DNA of 18,332 bases from Campylobacterales bacterium (GCA_016937915.1 JAFGVR010000003.1:1-18332), one strand, 5' to 3'; numbered from the stretch's first letter, positions 1 through 8,490 are shown. Notes: a model not told the origin generated them from the sequence alone. A program made the numbers and translations.

Positions 1-51
1 TATCCCTATTTTTCTATTTCAATTTTAACATCTTAGAAATAAGAAAACTGA

Positions 52-180
52 TTTTACTGGTTCGATTTTAGGGGTGCATTATATAGTTGGAGTTTATATA
101 CAAGTATAGAACATTCACTAAATATTAATAGTTTTCAAAATATAGAAGCAAATGAAGGTTTTTGGGTTAATTGTGAATAA
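52..180 (+). pseudogene. Degraded C-terminal end of a secreted 'GFWVN'-module protein
   Basis: The frame that ends at the TAA of 178-180 is open from 52 and reads YWFDFRGALYSW, a short spacer, and then NIEANEGFWVNCE. This matches the N-terminal module of the secreted protein at 9565-10683 in layout: a W in both, 8-9 residues, a second W, then 'I-N-x(9)-G-F-W-V-N'. Upstream the same frame has three stops (34-36, 40-42, 49-51), and no other frame continues the module convincingly, so the gene looks broken or frameshifted. It could also be the end of an intact gene whose upstream frame I cannot join. What the module does is unknown to me. Confidence 0.45.
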
Positions 181-252
181 TTAAAGAGAGCTTGTATTGT
201 TATATTTATGGTGTTCAAAGCAATTTTTAAGTAGTATAGCAAAAATTTTTAT

Positions 253-266
253 GAGGACTTTACACA
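253..266 (+). promoter_or_regulatory. Ribosome binding site deciding the TTG start of thrS
   Basis: GAGGA at 253-257 lies nine bases before TTG 267. The ATG at 251 is in another frame and reaches a stop after about 13 codons, so the TTG is the best start. A possible -10 box (TATAGC, 235-240) lies just upstream but is weak. Confidence 0.6.
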
Positions 267-2075
267 TTGGATGCTATTGCAATAAAACACAATGATGAGA
301 TCATAGACCTACAAACTGCAAAAGAGATTGGGTTTGAGGGGGAGCAGATCCATCTTGACAACTCACCTGAGGCTTTGGATGTTCTTCGCCACTCAACTGC
401 CCACCTTATGGCTCAAGCTATCAAATCACTTTACCCAGATGCTAAGTTTTTTGTTGGCCCTACTGTAAAAGAGGGTTTTTACTACGACTTTAAAACTAGC
501 GAAGAGATAGGTGAAGCTGATCTTAAAAAGATAGAAAAAGAGATGCTAAATCTCGCTAAGAAAAAATTTGATATAGAAAAATACACTATCACAAAAGAGG
601 AAGCTAAAGAGAAGTTCAAAGATGATGAACTCAAACTTGCTGTAATGGAACGCATCCATAGTGAAAATGTAAGCATCTACAAACAAGGTGATTTTGAAGA
701 CCTTTGTCGTGGTCCACACCTTCCAAATGTTAAACATATCCGCTTTTTTAAACTTTTAAAGATAGCTGGAGCTTACCTTGGTGGTGATAGTAAAAATGAG
801 ATGCTAACTCGTATCTACGGAATAGCATTTGCAGATAAAGAATCACTTCAAGCACACATAACTATGCTTGCTGAAGCTGAAAAAAGGGATCATAGAAAAC
901 TTGGAAATGAGTTAAAACTTTTCACTTTCCGTGAAGAGGTAGGGGCAGGTTTTCCTATTTGGTTACCAAATGGTGCAAGACTTCGTTCCCGTTTAGAGTC
1001 ACTTTTATTTAAAGCTCACCGTAAACGTGGTTATGAGCCTGTTCGTGGTCCTGAGATGCTTCGTTCTGATCTTTGGATGACATCAGGACACTACCAAAAC
1101 TATGGTGAAAATATGTATTTTACAAACATAGATGAGCTAGAATTTGGTGTAAAACCTATGAACTGTGTAGGTCATATCAAGGTTTATGAGGATGAGCTTC
1201 ACTCTTATCGTGATCTACCTATCAAATACTTTGAGTATGGTGTAGTTCACCGCCATGAGATGACTGGGGCTTTACATGGACTTTTCCGTGTTCGTGAGTT
1301 TACTCAAGATGATGCACACATCTTCTGTCGTGCTGATCAGATAGAAGAGCAAATTATAGAGATAGTTGATTTTATAGATAAAATCATGAGTACATTTGGT
1401 TTTGAGTACAAGATGATGATCTCAACTCGCCCTGAAAAAGCAGTTGGTAGTGATGAAGTTTGGGAAGTATCTACAAATGCACTAAAATCTGCTATGGATA
1501 AAAACTCACTTATCTATGAGATAGATGAGGGTGGCGGAGCGTTCTATGGTCCAAAGATAGATATCAAGATATTAGATGCAATTGGTCGTGAGTGGCAGTG
1601 TGGTACAGTTCAGCTTGACTTTAATCTGCCTGAGCGTTTTGAGCTTCAGTACAATGCAGAGAACAATGACAAAATCCAACCTGTAATGATCCACCGTGCT
1701 ATCCTTGGTTCATTTGAGAGATTTATCGGAATCCTTACAGAACATTATGCTGGAGAGTTCCCAATGTTTATTGCTCCTACACAAGTAGCAATAATCCCTA
1801 TCGCTGATTCACATAAAGAATATGCTAAGGAACTATCAGATAAACTTATTGACATTGGTGCGGACAGTGAGATTTATGGTAAAAATGATAGCCTAAACAA
1901 GCGTATCCGTACAGCAGAGAAGTCAAGAGTTCCGATGCTAGTCATCATAGGTGATGAAGAGGTTGAGGGTAAAAGTGTCGCAGTTCGTGATAGAAGAATG
2001 CGTGAACAATACAACTTAAGTGAAGAGGATTTTCTTAAGATGATACAAACTAAGATAAATGAGGTAAATTTTTGA
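267..2075 (+). CDS. thrS: Threonyl-tRNA synthetase
   Basis: Charges tRNA-Thr with threonine in the cytoplasm. At 602 aa it fits the Campylobacterota enzymes and is shorter than E. coli ThrRS (642 aa) because only about 40 residues precede the editing domain, so the N-terminal TGS-like domain is cut down. The editing domain shows the zinc-type H42-x3-H46 pair and the C147/H151 pair (CRGPH). The class II core has [27 protein letters not shown] (motif 2 region) and [12 protein letters not shown] (motif 3); C300, H351 and H476 are the expected catalytic zinc ligands. The anticodon-binding domain fills the last ~110 residues ([10 protein letters not shown]...DSLNKRIR). The start is TTG with a good Shine-Dalgarno. 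Its stop overlaps the infC start by 4 nt, so the two are translationally coupled. Confidence 0.97.
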   Translation: MDAIAIKHNDEIIDLQTAKEIGFEGEQIHLDNSPEALDVLRHSTAHLMAQAIKSLYPDAKFFVGPTVKEGFYYDFKTSEEIGEADLKKIEKEMLNLAKKKFDIEKYTITKEEAKEKFKDDELKLAVMERIHSENVSIYKQGDFEDLCRGPHLPNVKHIRFFKLLKIAGAYLGGDSKNEMLTRIYGIAFADKESLQAHITMLAEAEKRDHRKLGNELKLFTFREEVGAGFPIWLPNGARLRSRLESLLFKAHRKRGYEPVRGPEMLRSDLWMTSGHYQNYGENMYFTNIDELEFGVKPMNCVGHIKVYEDELHSYRDLPIKYFEYGVVHRHEMTGALHGLFRVREFTQDDAHIFCRADQIEEQIIEIVDFIDKIMSTFGFEYKMMISTRPEKAVGSDEVWEVSTNALKSAMDKNSLIYEIDEGGGAFYGPKIDIKILDAIGREWQCGTVQLDFNLPERFELQYNAENNDKIQPVMIHRAILGSFERFIGILTEHYAGEFPMFIAPTQVAIIPIADSHKEYAKELSDKLIDIGADSEIYGKNDSLNKRIRTAEKSRVPMLVIIGDEEVEGKSVAVRDRRMREQYNLSEEDFLKMIQTKINEVNF

Positions 2076-2590
2076 GTAAGAACAAAGACCAGGTGATAAT
2101 GAATGATGACATTCGTGTACCTGAAGTAAGATGTAATGTCGATGGTGGAGAATCTCTAGGGATTATCTCAACAGATGAGGCTATGGCTAAAGCAAATGAG
2201 ATGGATTTAGATTTGGTTCTTATAGCAGCTGATGCAAATCCACCTGTTGCGAAGATTATGGATTATGGTAAATTCAAATACCAAAAAGAGAAACAACTAA
2301 AAGAGCAAAAGAAAAAACAAGTTAAAGTAGTTGTTAAAGAGATTAAACTATCTGTAAAAATCGCAGAAAACGATATATCTTACAAAGTTAAACATGCTCG
2401 TGAATTTTTAGAAAAAGGTTATCATGTCAAATTTAGAGTATTTCTAAAAGGGCGTGAGATGGCTCATCCTGAATCCGCTAAAGAGGTTTTGATGCATATA
2501 TGGCCTATGATAGAAGACATAGCAGTTATGGATAAAGAACCTAGATTTGAGGGTCGTTACTACAATATGTATGTATTACCTCAAAAATAA
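2072..2590 (+). CDS. infC: Translation initiation factor IF-3
   Basis: IF-3 binds the 30S subunit, keeps it apart from 50S and checks start codon and initiator tRNA. The 172 aa are a normal length. The N-domain (about 1-75) contains '[18 protein letters not shown]', followed by a Lys-rich linker ([12 protein letters not shown]) and the C-domain (from about 85) with '[21 protein letters not shown]' and '[13 protein letters not shown]'. The start is TTG at 2072 with GAGGT at 2061-2065; TTGA is shared with the thrS stop. E. coli infC starts with the rare AUU and is autoregulated through it; whether UUG here has a similar role is only a guess. The stop codon lies inside the terminator stem, and rpmI-rplT do not follow. 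Confidence 0.96.
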   Translation: MSKNKDQVIMNDDIRVPEVRCNVDGGESLGIISTDEAMAKANEMDLDLVLIAADANPPVAKIMDYGKFKYQKEKQLKEQKKKQVKVVVKEIKLSVKIAENDISYKVKHAREFLEKGYHVKFRVFLKGREMAHPESAKEVLMHIWPMIEDIAVMDKEPRFEGRYYNMYVLPQK

Positions 2591-2612
2591 GCAAGATTTC
2601 TTGCTTATTTTT
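2584..2612 (+). terminator. Rho-independent terminator of thrS-infC
   Basis: A perfect 12-bp stem (2584-2595 with 2600-2611, loop ATTT) runs into a short T tract. The infC stop codon (2588-2590) is part of the 5' arm. Confidence 0.85.
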
Positions 2613-2689
2613 CCACTACAAATATAATATAATTACAGACACTTTAAATATAATCCAAACAAATAATTTAATAAATTTTTTCTTTTAGC

Positions 2690-2695
2690 TATAAT
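2690..2695 (+). promoter_or_regulatory. Probable -10 box of dbpA
   Basis: TATAAT at 2690-2695, 17 nt before the ATG, behind a T-rich stretch as is usual for sigma-70 promoters in Campylobacterota, where no clear -35 is expected. A second TATAAT-like box occurs near 2623-2632. Confidence 0.5.
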
Positions 2696-2712
2696 TTTAA
2701 AAAAGAGAATTT

Positions 2713-4071
2713 ATGAATAACTTTTCAAACCTTCAACTCTCACAACAAATGGTTAAAAATCTAGACCTAATAGGTTATAGTCGTATGACTAGCGTTCAAG
2801 AAAAATCACTTCCATATATACTTGAAAATTATGATCTTATAGTAAAAGCAAAAACAGGTAGTGGTAAAACTGCTGCTTTTGGGATAGGTTTACTTCAAAA
2901 ATTAGATGTTAAAAAATTTAAAGTTCAATCGTTAATACTTTGCCCAACTAGAGAACTTGCACAACAAGTAGCTAATGAGCTTAGGATGATAGCTAAGTTT
3001 CAACATAACATAAAGATATTAACACTTTGTGGTGGAGTTGCCTATGGACCTCAGTATGGTTCTCTTCGTCATGGGGCTCATGTAGTAGTTGGTACACCAG
3101 GTAGGGTTTTAAAGCATCTAAAAAAAGATAGTCTAAACCTTGATGATTTGGATATTTTAGTTTTAGATGAAGCAGACAGAATGTTAGATATGGGTTTTAT
3201 AGAGGAGGTGGAAGAGCTTATCTCTTTTGTACCTAAAAAAAGGCAAACACTTCTTTTTTCTGCAACTTACCCAGATGAGATAGCTCAGCTTAGTAGATCT
3301 ATCCAAAAAGATGCTATAGAGATAGAGATCGAATCTATAGATGTAGAAAATAAGATTGATGAGAGATTTTATAACATTTCAAATTACAATAAGACAGATG
3401 CTTTAGTAAAAGTACTCGCATCTTATAAACCATCTAGTGCGATAATTTTTTGCAATACAAAATTGGAGTGCGATGAGTTAGCAAAAGAGTTACAAAATAA
3501 AAAAATAGATGCTCTATCACTTCATGGAGATTTAGAACAGTATGAAAGATTAGATGTATTGACACAGTTTTCAAATCTATCTTGTGCTATTTTGATAGCT
3601 ACAGATGTTGCAGCTAGAGGACTTGATATAAAAGAGCTCCCTTTAGTGGTTAATTATGATATGCCAAATACTCAAGATGTATATACGCATCGAATAGGTA
3701 GAACAGGACGGGCTGGTGCTGTTGGGATAGCGGTTAGTTTTTATGAGGATAGTGATGTTTTTGAACTTTATAATAATGAAAAAAGAGTGTTTGCAGACAT
3801 AGACGACATAAACGATGTAGATGATTTTGAGATGCAACCAGCTTATATTACTATAGTTATAGAGGGTGGGAAAAAAGATAAACTTAGAAAAGGTGATATC
3901 CTTGGGGCAGTTACATCTAGTGGCAAACTAAATGGAAATGATATAGGCAAAATAGATATATACGACAAACAAAGTTATGTAGCTATAGATGCAAATAAAA
4001 TAGATTTAGCATATAACGAACTTAAAAAAGGGAAAGTAAAAGGGAAGAAATTTTCTGTATGGGTTTTATAA
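2713..4071 (+). CDS. dbpA: DEAD-box ATP-dependent RNA helicase, DbpA type
   Basis: Unwinds RNA with ATP; in E. coli DbpA is directed to hairpin 92 of 23S rRNA during 50S assembly. All core motifs are present: Q motif (SVQEKSLPYIL), AKTGSGKT (about 46-53), PTRELAQQV, TPGR, DEAD (152-155), SAT (about 184-186), IIFCNT, ATDVAARGLDI and HRIGRTGRAG. The last ~75 residues (PAYITIVIEGGKKDKLRKGD, then GAVTSSGKL.GNDIGKIDIY) match the DbpA RNA-binding domain closely, and the length (452 aa) is that of E. coli DbpA (457 aa). It stands alone between a terminator and the next promoter. It could also be the decay partner of RNase J, since H. pylori pairs RNase J with its helicase RhpA; the C-terminal domain favours the ribosomal role. 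Confidence 0.9.
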   Translation: MNNFSNLQLSQQMVKNLDLIGYSRMTSVQEKSLPYILENYDLIVKAKTGSGKTAAFGIGLLQKLDVKKFKVQSLILCPTRELAQQVANELRMIAKFQHNIKILTLCGGVAYGPQYGSLRHGAHVVVGTPGRVLKHLKKDSLNLDDLDILVLDEADRMLDMGFIEEVEELISFVPKKRQTLLFSATYPDEIAQLSRSIQKDAIEIEIESIDVENKIDERFYNISNYNKTDALVKVLASYKPSSAIIFCNTKLECDELAKELQNKKIDALSLHGDLEQYERLDVLTQFSNLSCAILIATDVAARGLDIKELPLVVNYDMPNTQDVYTHRIGRTGRAGAVGIAVSFYEDSDVFELYNNEKRVFADIDDINDVDDFEMQPAYITIVIEGGKKDKLRKGDILGAVTSSGKLNGNDIGKIDIYDKQSYVAIDANKIDLAYNELKKGKVKGKKFSVWVL

Positions 4072-4091
4072 TTTCACATTAATTTCACATT
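4070..4091 (+). repeat. 11-bp tandem direct repeat upstream of the glycine-zipper gene
   Basis: AATTTCACATT occurs twice head to tail (4070-4080 and 4081-4091), overlapping the dbpA stop and ending 12 nt before a -10 box. It sits where a regulator site would be, but no regulator is evident. Confidence 0.6.
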
Positions 4092-4103
4092 TTAAAGGTA
4101 CAG

Positions 4104-4122
4104 TATAAAATCAATAAAAAGG
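4104..4122 (+). promoter_or_regulatory. -10 box and Shine-Dalgarno of the glycine-zipper gene
   Basis: TATAAA at 4104-4109 is followed by AAGGA at 4118-4122 and the ATG at 4130. The predicted leader is only about 14 nt. Confidence 0.5.
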
Positions 4123-4129
4123 ATCTCAA

Positions 4130-4711
4130 ATGAAAATTAAAAATATCATAATAGCTTCTATGCTGTTCTTTGGAGTAAATAGCTTTTCTAAAAGTTTAGA
4201 TGAGAGGGTTGTTTTTGTAGATGTTATAAAATCTAAGCCAGTTTATGAAGAGATTACAGTTAAAGTTCCGTATGAGGAGATTATTTCAACACCTTATGAA
4301 GTAACAGTTCCTTGTATTCAGAAAGAACATCATCATGAAAGAGAGTACAGAAAAGATGATAATTCTATAGGATTAGATACTGTTATAGGTGCTGGACTTG
4401 GTGTAGTGCTTGGCAATCAGATAGGAAAAGGTGATGGCAGAACCGTTGCTAAAGTGGCTGGTGGAGTTTTAGGTGCAGTAGTAGCAAATAAATACTATAG
4501 AGATGAACAATATGAAGGTAGATATGACAATAGAACAAGATATTGTAAGAAAAAAGAGTATAGAGATGAAATTGTGACAAGATATGAGTATAAAAAAGAG
4601 AGAAGATTTATAGGATATGAAAATATTTTTATCTATAAAGGTGAGAGATACTCTAAAATTACAGATAAACCTAGACGAAAAATTAAAATAACAAATACAC
4701 TATCTTTTTAA
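4130..4711 (+). CDS. Glycine zipper 2TM domain envelope protein
   Basis: A 193-aa exported protein of unknown exact role. Residues 1-20 form a signal peptide (KIKNII, then IASMLFFGVNSF). The first part has repeated 'PVYEEITVKVPYEEI / TPYEVTVP' segments, then a His-rich HHHE. Residues about 83-119 are a glycine zipper pair (GAGLGVVLGNQIGKGDGR, then AGGVLGAVVAN) of the type found in SlyB and rickettsial 17-kDa surface antigens. The C-terminal 75 residues are rich in Tyr, Lys and Arg. Cys62 and Cys139 may form a disulfide. There is no lipobox Cys right after the signal, so it is probably not a lipoprotein. Likely a periplasmic or outer-membrane-associated structural protein; that location is inferred. 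The kdsD promoter follows four bases after the stop. Confidence 0.8.
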   Translation: MKIKNIIIASMLFFGVNSFSKSLDERVVFVDVIKSKPVYEEITVKVPYEEIISTPYEVTVPCIQKEHHHEREYRKDDNSIGLDTVIGAGLGVVLGNQIGKGDGRTVAKVAGGVLGAVVANKYYRDEQYEGRYDNRTRYCKKKEYRDEIVTRYEYKKERRFIGYENIFIYKGERYSKITDKPRRKIKITNTLSF

Positions 4712-4714
4712 CGA

Positions 4715-4727
4715 TATAATATATTTA
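4715..4727 (+). promoter_or_regulatory. -10 box giving a predicted leaderless kdsD mRNA
   Basis: TATAAT at 4715-4720 ends six bases before the ATG at 4727. With the usual ~7 nt between -10 and transcript start, transcription would begin at the A of the ATG. No Shine-Dalgarno is visible. Confidence 0.55.
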
Positions 4728-5689
4728 TGAATTATATAGAGATTGCACAACAAACATTAAAAATTGAATCCGAAACACTTTTAAAAGCTTCTGGTTCTAT
4801 AGATGCTGATTTTGAGAAGGTGGTTAAACTTATTTTATCTTGTAAAGGTAAGTTGATAATAACTGGAGTTGGTAAAAGTGGTCTTATAGGTGCTAAGATG
4901 GCTGCAACTTTTGCATCTACTGGAACACCTAGTTTTTTCTTGCATCCAACTGAAGCACTTCATGGCGATTTAGGTATGATAGGTCGTGATGATGTTGTGA
5001 TAGCTATTAGTTATAGTGGTGAGAGTGAAGAGCTAAGTTTGATACTACCACATATAAAAAGATTTAATACCCCTCTTATTGGTATGACTAGAGATAGAAA
5101 CTCTACGCTTGGTAGATACTCAGATTTAGTTATAGACATTGTAGTAGAGAGAGAGGCTTGCCCACTTGATATAGCACCAACAAGTTCAACTACACTTACA
5201 CTTGCATTAGGAGATGCTTTAGCAGTTTGTCTTATGAGGGCAAGAGATTTTAAAAAAGATGACTTTGCTTCATTTCATCCAGGTGGTTCTTTAGGTAAAA
5301 AACTTTTTGTAAAAGTATCAAATCTTATGCAAATCAAAGATATCCCTATAGTAAAAGATGATGTAAAAGTAAAAGATGCTATTGTTGAGATGACAAAAGG
5401 GCGTCTAGGAACAGTTTTAGTAGTGGATGATAATGATAAACTAAAAGCACTTGTGAGTGATGGTGATATCCGTAGGGCTATCATTAAAGATGATTTTTCT
5501 TTAGATGCAAATGTACTAGAGTATGCTACAAAAGATCCAACAGTTTGCGATGATGAAGAGATGTTAGCAAGTGAAGCACTTGTGTTGATTGAGGATAAAA
5601 AGATACAACTTTTAGTTGTAGTTGATAAAGATAAAAAAGTAAAAGGTGTATTGCACCTTCATACCCTTGTTGAAAAAGGGATATCTTAA
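4727..5689 (+). CDS. kdsD: D-arabinose-5-phosphate isomerase (KdsD/KpsF family)
   Basis: Interconverts ribulose-5-phosphate and arabinose-5-phosphate, the first step to Kdo for lipopolysaccharide (or capsule). The 320 aa have the family layout: SIS domain about 35-175 (ITGVGKSGLIGAKMA with K50; HPTEALHGDLGMI; ISYSGESEEL with E102; EREACPLDIAPTSST), the HPGGSLGK signature with H184, then two CBS domains (about 203-262 and 268-320). The K/E/E/H positions correspond to the active-site residues reported for E. coli KdsD. The H. pylori homologue (called KpsF) also lies next to the RNase J and KsgA genes. The start is fixed by the conserved N-terminus even though no ribosome binding site is visible. 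Confidence 0.94.
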   Translation: MNYIEIAQQTLKIESETLLKASGSIDADFEKVVKLILSCKGKLIITGVGKSGLIGAKMAATFASTGTPSFFLHPTEALHGDLGMIGRDDVVIAISYSGESEELSLILPHIKRFNTPLIGMTRDRNSTLGRYSDLVIDIVVEREACPLDIAPTSSTTLTLALGDALAVCLMRARDFKKDDFASFHPGGSLGKKLFVKVSNLMQIKDIPIVKDDVKVKDAIVEMTKGRLGTVLVVDDNDKLKALVSDGDIRRAIIKDDFSLDANVLEYATKDPTVCDDEEMLASEALVLIEDKKIQLLVVVDKDKKVKGVLHLHTLVEKGIS

Positions 5690-5727
5690 TAAAACTCTTT
5701 TTTATTAAAGAGTTTTATATAATTTTT
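5689..5727 (+). terminator. Rho-independent terminator of kdsD
   Basis: A perfect 12-bp A/T-rich stem (5689-5700 with 5707-5718, loop TTTATT) is followed by a five-T run at 5723-5727. It begins at the last base of the kdsD stop. Confidence 0.75.
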
Positions 5728-5766
5728 ACTTTTATTTAAATCTTACCTAACCATAAGCAAACTTAC

Positions 5767-5782
5767 TATAAACTCTCGTCCA
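5767..5782 (+). promoter_or_regulatory. -10 box close to the ksgA start
   Basis: TATAAA at 5767-5772 ends nine bases before ATG 5782, predicting a leader of about 3 nt. The bases between (CTCTCGTCC) hold no Shine-Dalgarno. Confidence 0.45.
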
Positions 5783-6558
5783 TGAATAAAAATAGTGTAG
5801 TAGCCAAAAAACAGTTTGGACAAAATTTCTTAAAAGATCAATCAGTACTACACAAAATCATCGAAGCGATGCCCAAAAATGATAATAGGCTAGTTGAGAT
5901 TGGGCCTGGCTTAGGTGATTTAACTAAATTTTTAGTAGATGTCAAAAGTGTTGAAGCTTTTGAGGTCGATACCGATTTATGTAAACTGTTGCAAAGTATA
6001 TTTAAAGAAGAGATCGCTACCAAGAAACTCCATATAAATTGTGGAGATGTTTTAGAAGCTTGGAAGAGTAGTCTTGTGGATGAACCTTACGATTTAGTGG
6101 CGAATTTACCATATTATATCGCTACAAATATCATCCTAAAAGCACTCGCAGATCCTATGTGTAAAAATATACTTGTAATGGTTCAGCTTGAAGTGGCAGA
6201 AAAATTTTGTGCGGAGGCAGGTGATAAAGTATTTGGCTCTTTGGGTATTATAACTCAAAGTGTTGGAGAAGCTCACATAGTGGTAAAAGTTCCACCTACT
6301 GCATTTGACCCTCAGCCAAAAGTTGATTCTGCTGTATTTTTGATACAAAAACATTGCGATAGAAGTGATGAGGATTTTGAGGGATTGCTTAGAGTTGCAT
6401 TCAAGCAACCCAGAAAAACCCTTATGAAAAATCTATCATCTGTTTATGATAAAAAATTGCTTCAAGAGATTTTTGAAGAGCTACAACTCTCTTTGACGGT
6501 ACGCCCTCATCAGCTAGGCACTAAAGACTATCACCAACTATATAACAAAATAAAATAA
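5782..6558 (+). CDS. ksgA: 16S rRNA (adenine1518/1519-N6) dimethyltransferase
   Basis: Uses S-adenosylmethionine to dimethylate two adjacent adenines in helix 45 of 16S rRNA, a late check in 30S assembly. 258 aa, normal for the family. The N-terminal 'AKKQFGQNFLKD' (8-19) is the family signature and supports the start. Motif I is VEIGPGLGDLTK (38-49), the acidic loop is FEVD (60-63), the next SAM contact is CGDVLE (87-92), and the catalytic NLPYYI is at 109-114. The small C-terminal helical domain ends with 'VRPHQLG', common in KsgA. rnj follows after 40 nt with no terminator, so the two probably form an operon. Confidence 0.96.
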   Translation: MNKNSVVAKKQFGQNFLKDQSVLHKIIEAMPKNDNRLVEIGPGLGDLTKFLVDVKSVEAFEVDTDLCKLLQSIFKEEIATKKLHINCGDVLEAWKSSLVDEPYDLVANLPYYIATNIILKALADPMCKNILVMVQLEVAEKFCAEAGDKVFGSLGIITQSVGEAHIVVKVPPTAFDPQPKVDSAVFLIQKHCDRSDEDFEGLLRVAFKQPRKTLMKNLSSVYDKKLLQEIFEELQLSLTVRPHQLGTKDYHQLYNKIK

Positions 6559-6563
6559 GAGAA

Positions 6564-6594
6564 GCAGAGAAATTTCCTCTGTAAAAAAGGAAAG
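6564..6594 (+). promoter_or_regulatory. rnj leader: Shine-Dalgarno with two competing small hairpins
   Basis: AAGGAAAG at 6587-6594 is the ribosome binding site of rnj. Upstream, CAGAG (6565-6569) can pair with CTCTG (6577-6581). Alternatively TTTCC (6573-6577) can pair with GGAAA (6589-6593), covering the site. Both stems are only 5 bp, so this is weak evidence for control. Confidence 0.35.
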
Positions 6595-6598
6595 TTGG

Positions 6599-8455
6599 AT
6601 GACAGAAGAGAATCAAGAGTTGAGTACAAATACAACTCAAAATCAAAGTAAAAGACCAAATCAAAACCCAAATAAAAGTAAAACCCGCTATAAAAAACAA
6701 TCAACTACTATAGATGAGAATTTAAAAGAGTTTGTTGTTAAAAATCAAGAGGTTCACAAACAAAGACTTAATCCACACTATAAACTTGATCTAAACTCTA
6801 GAGCAAAAGTTCGTATCACTCCACTTGGTGGTTTAGGTGAGATAGGTGGAAATATAGCTGTTTTTGAAACACAAAATGAAGCTATACTTGTAGATGTCGG
6901 TATGAGTTTTCCAGATGAGGATATGCATGGTGTTGATATCCTCATACCAGATTTTTCATATATTCGTGAAATTAGAAAAAAGATAGTTGGTATTATCATA
7001 ACTCACGCTCACGAAGACCATATAGGTGCTATGCCGTACCTTTTTAAAGAGATGCAGTTTCCAGTGTATGGAACATCACTTCCACTTGCTATGATAGGAA
7101 ATAAGTTTGATGAGCATCATCTAAAAGAGCATAGAAAATATTTCAATCCAGTTGAGAAAAGACAAGTTTATAAGATAGGAAATGATTTTGAGATAGAGTG
7201 GATGCATATGACTCACTCTATCGTTGATTCTTCAGCCTTAGCTATAACAACAGAAGCTGGAACAGTTATCCATACGGGTGATTTTAAGATAGATCACACT
7301 CCAGTTGATGGATATACAGCAGATCTACATAGGATAGCTCATTATGGTGAAAAAGGTGTGCTTTGTCTTTTAAGTGACTCTACAAACTCACATAACCCTA
7401 TTCCAACACCATCTGAGTTAAGTGTAGCCCCTGCACTTGATCGTGTATTTAGTAAAACAGAGGGTCGTGTTATCCTTTCAACATTTAGCTCAAACATCCA
7501 CCGCGTATATCAGGCGATACAGTATGGTATAAAGTATGGTCGTAAAGTGTGTGTGATTGGTAGAAGTATGGAGAGAAACATAGAGATAGCTATGGCTTAT
7601 GACTATATAAGATTTCCTAAGAACATTTTTGTAGATGCTGAAGAAGTATCTAGAATGAATGATAAAGATGTTTTAATAGTAACTACTGGTAGTCAGGGTG
7701 AGCCAAATTCAGCATTATTTAGAATGAGTATAGGCGAGCACAGACATGTAAAGATAAAGCCTACAGATTTAGTTATATTATCATCTCGTGCTATCCCTGG
7801 TAATGAGGGTAGCATCTCTGCTATGATGAACCATCTTCAAAGAGCTGGTGCTAAAATGGCTATGGATAGAGATCTTCATGTTTCAGGTCACGCATCTATA
7901 GAGGAGCAAAAACTGATGATCCGTCTTGCAAATCCTAAATTTTTCTTACCTGTTCATGGTGAGTATAACCATGTTATGAAACATAAAGAGACAGCTATGA
8001 TGTGTGGGATTCCTGAGAGAAACATCTTGCTTATGACTGATGGTGAGCAGATAGAGATAGCTCCAAAGTTTATGAGAAAAGTTAAAACTGTTAAAACTGG
8101 AAAAGTTTATATAGATAATCAGAATAACCACCAGATAGAAGATGACATAGTGCTAGATCGTCAAAAACTAGCATCTGAGGGTATAGTTATGATGGTTGTA
8201 GAGGTTGATTCGCAACATACAAAAATGTTGTCTAAACCAAGAGTAACAACATTTGGTATAGTTCCAGATAAAAAAGACAAAGCTTTTGCTAAAGAGATGG
8301 AGGATGTTATTGAACAATTCTTAATCCATATAAAAGATGGACTAATCGAAAATCCAAGAGCATTAGAAAATGATCTTCGTCAAGTAGTTCGTAAACATAT
8401 ATATAGAAAGATGAAAAAATACCCTTTAATAGTACCACATGTACTTATATCTTAA
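6599..8455 (+). CDS. rnj: Ribonuclease J
   Basis: A metallo-beta-lactamase/beta-CASP nuclease with 5'-3' exonuclease and endonuclease activity in mRNA decay and rRNA processing; it is the main decay enzyme of Campylobacterota, which lack RNase E. Of 618 aa, the first ~65 form a hydrophilic Gln/Asn/Lys-rich, probably disordered extension, as in H. pylori RNase J. The core starts at 'VRITPLGGLGEIGGN' (71-85). The metal-binding HAHEDH is at 136-141; further metal motifs are 'HTGDFKID' and 'PVHGEYNH', and 'LSDSTNSH' and 'TTGSQGEPNSAL' mark the beta-CASP region. The C-terminal domain ends with 'VRKHIYRKMKKYPLIVPH'. Start ATG 6599 has a strong ribosome binding site. Confidence 0.96.
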   Translation: MTEENQELSTNTTQNQSKRPNQNPNKSKTRYKKQSTTIDENLKEFVVKNQEVHKQRLNPHYKLDLNSRAKVRITPLGGLGEIGGNIAVFETQNEAILVDVGMSFPDEDMHGVDILIPDFSYIREIRKKIVGIIITHAHEDHIGAMPYLFKEMQFPVYGTSLPLAMIGNKFDEHHLKEHRKYFNPVEKRQVYKIGNDFEIEWMHMTHSIVDSSALAITTEAGTVIHTGDFKIDHTPVDGYTADLHRIAHYGEKGVLCLLSDSTNSHNPIPTPSELSVAPALDRVFSKTEGRVILSTFSSNIHRVYQAIQYGIKYGRKVCVIGRSMERNIEIAMAYDYIRFPKNIFVDAEEVSRMNDKDVLIVTTGSQGEPNSALFRMSIGEHRHVKIKPTDLVILSSRAIPGNEGSISAMMNHLQRAGAKMAMDRDLHVSGHASIEEQKLMIRLANPKFFLPVHGEYNHVMKHKETAMMCGIPERNILLMTDGEQIEIAPKFMRKVKTVKTGKVYIDNQNNHQIEDDIVLDRQKLASEGIVMMVVEVDSQHTKMLSKPRVTTFGIVPDKKDKAFAKEMEDVIEQFLIHIKDGLIENPRALENDLRQVVRKHIYRKMKKYPLIVPHVLIS

Positions 8456-8459
8456 TATT

Positions 8460-8490
8460 AGATAAAGGCTTTTTTGCCTTTATCTTTATT
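8460..8490 (+). terminator. Terminator after rnj, possibly bidirectional
   Basis: AGATAAAGGC (8460-8469), loop of six T, GCCTTTATCT (8476-8485), then TTATT. It lies between the convergent rnj and the small minus-strand gene, whose stop starts at 8489, and may serve both. Confidence 0.75.
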
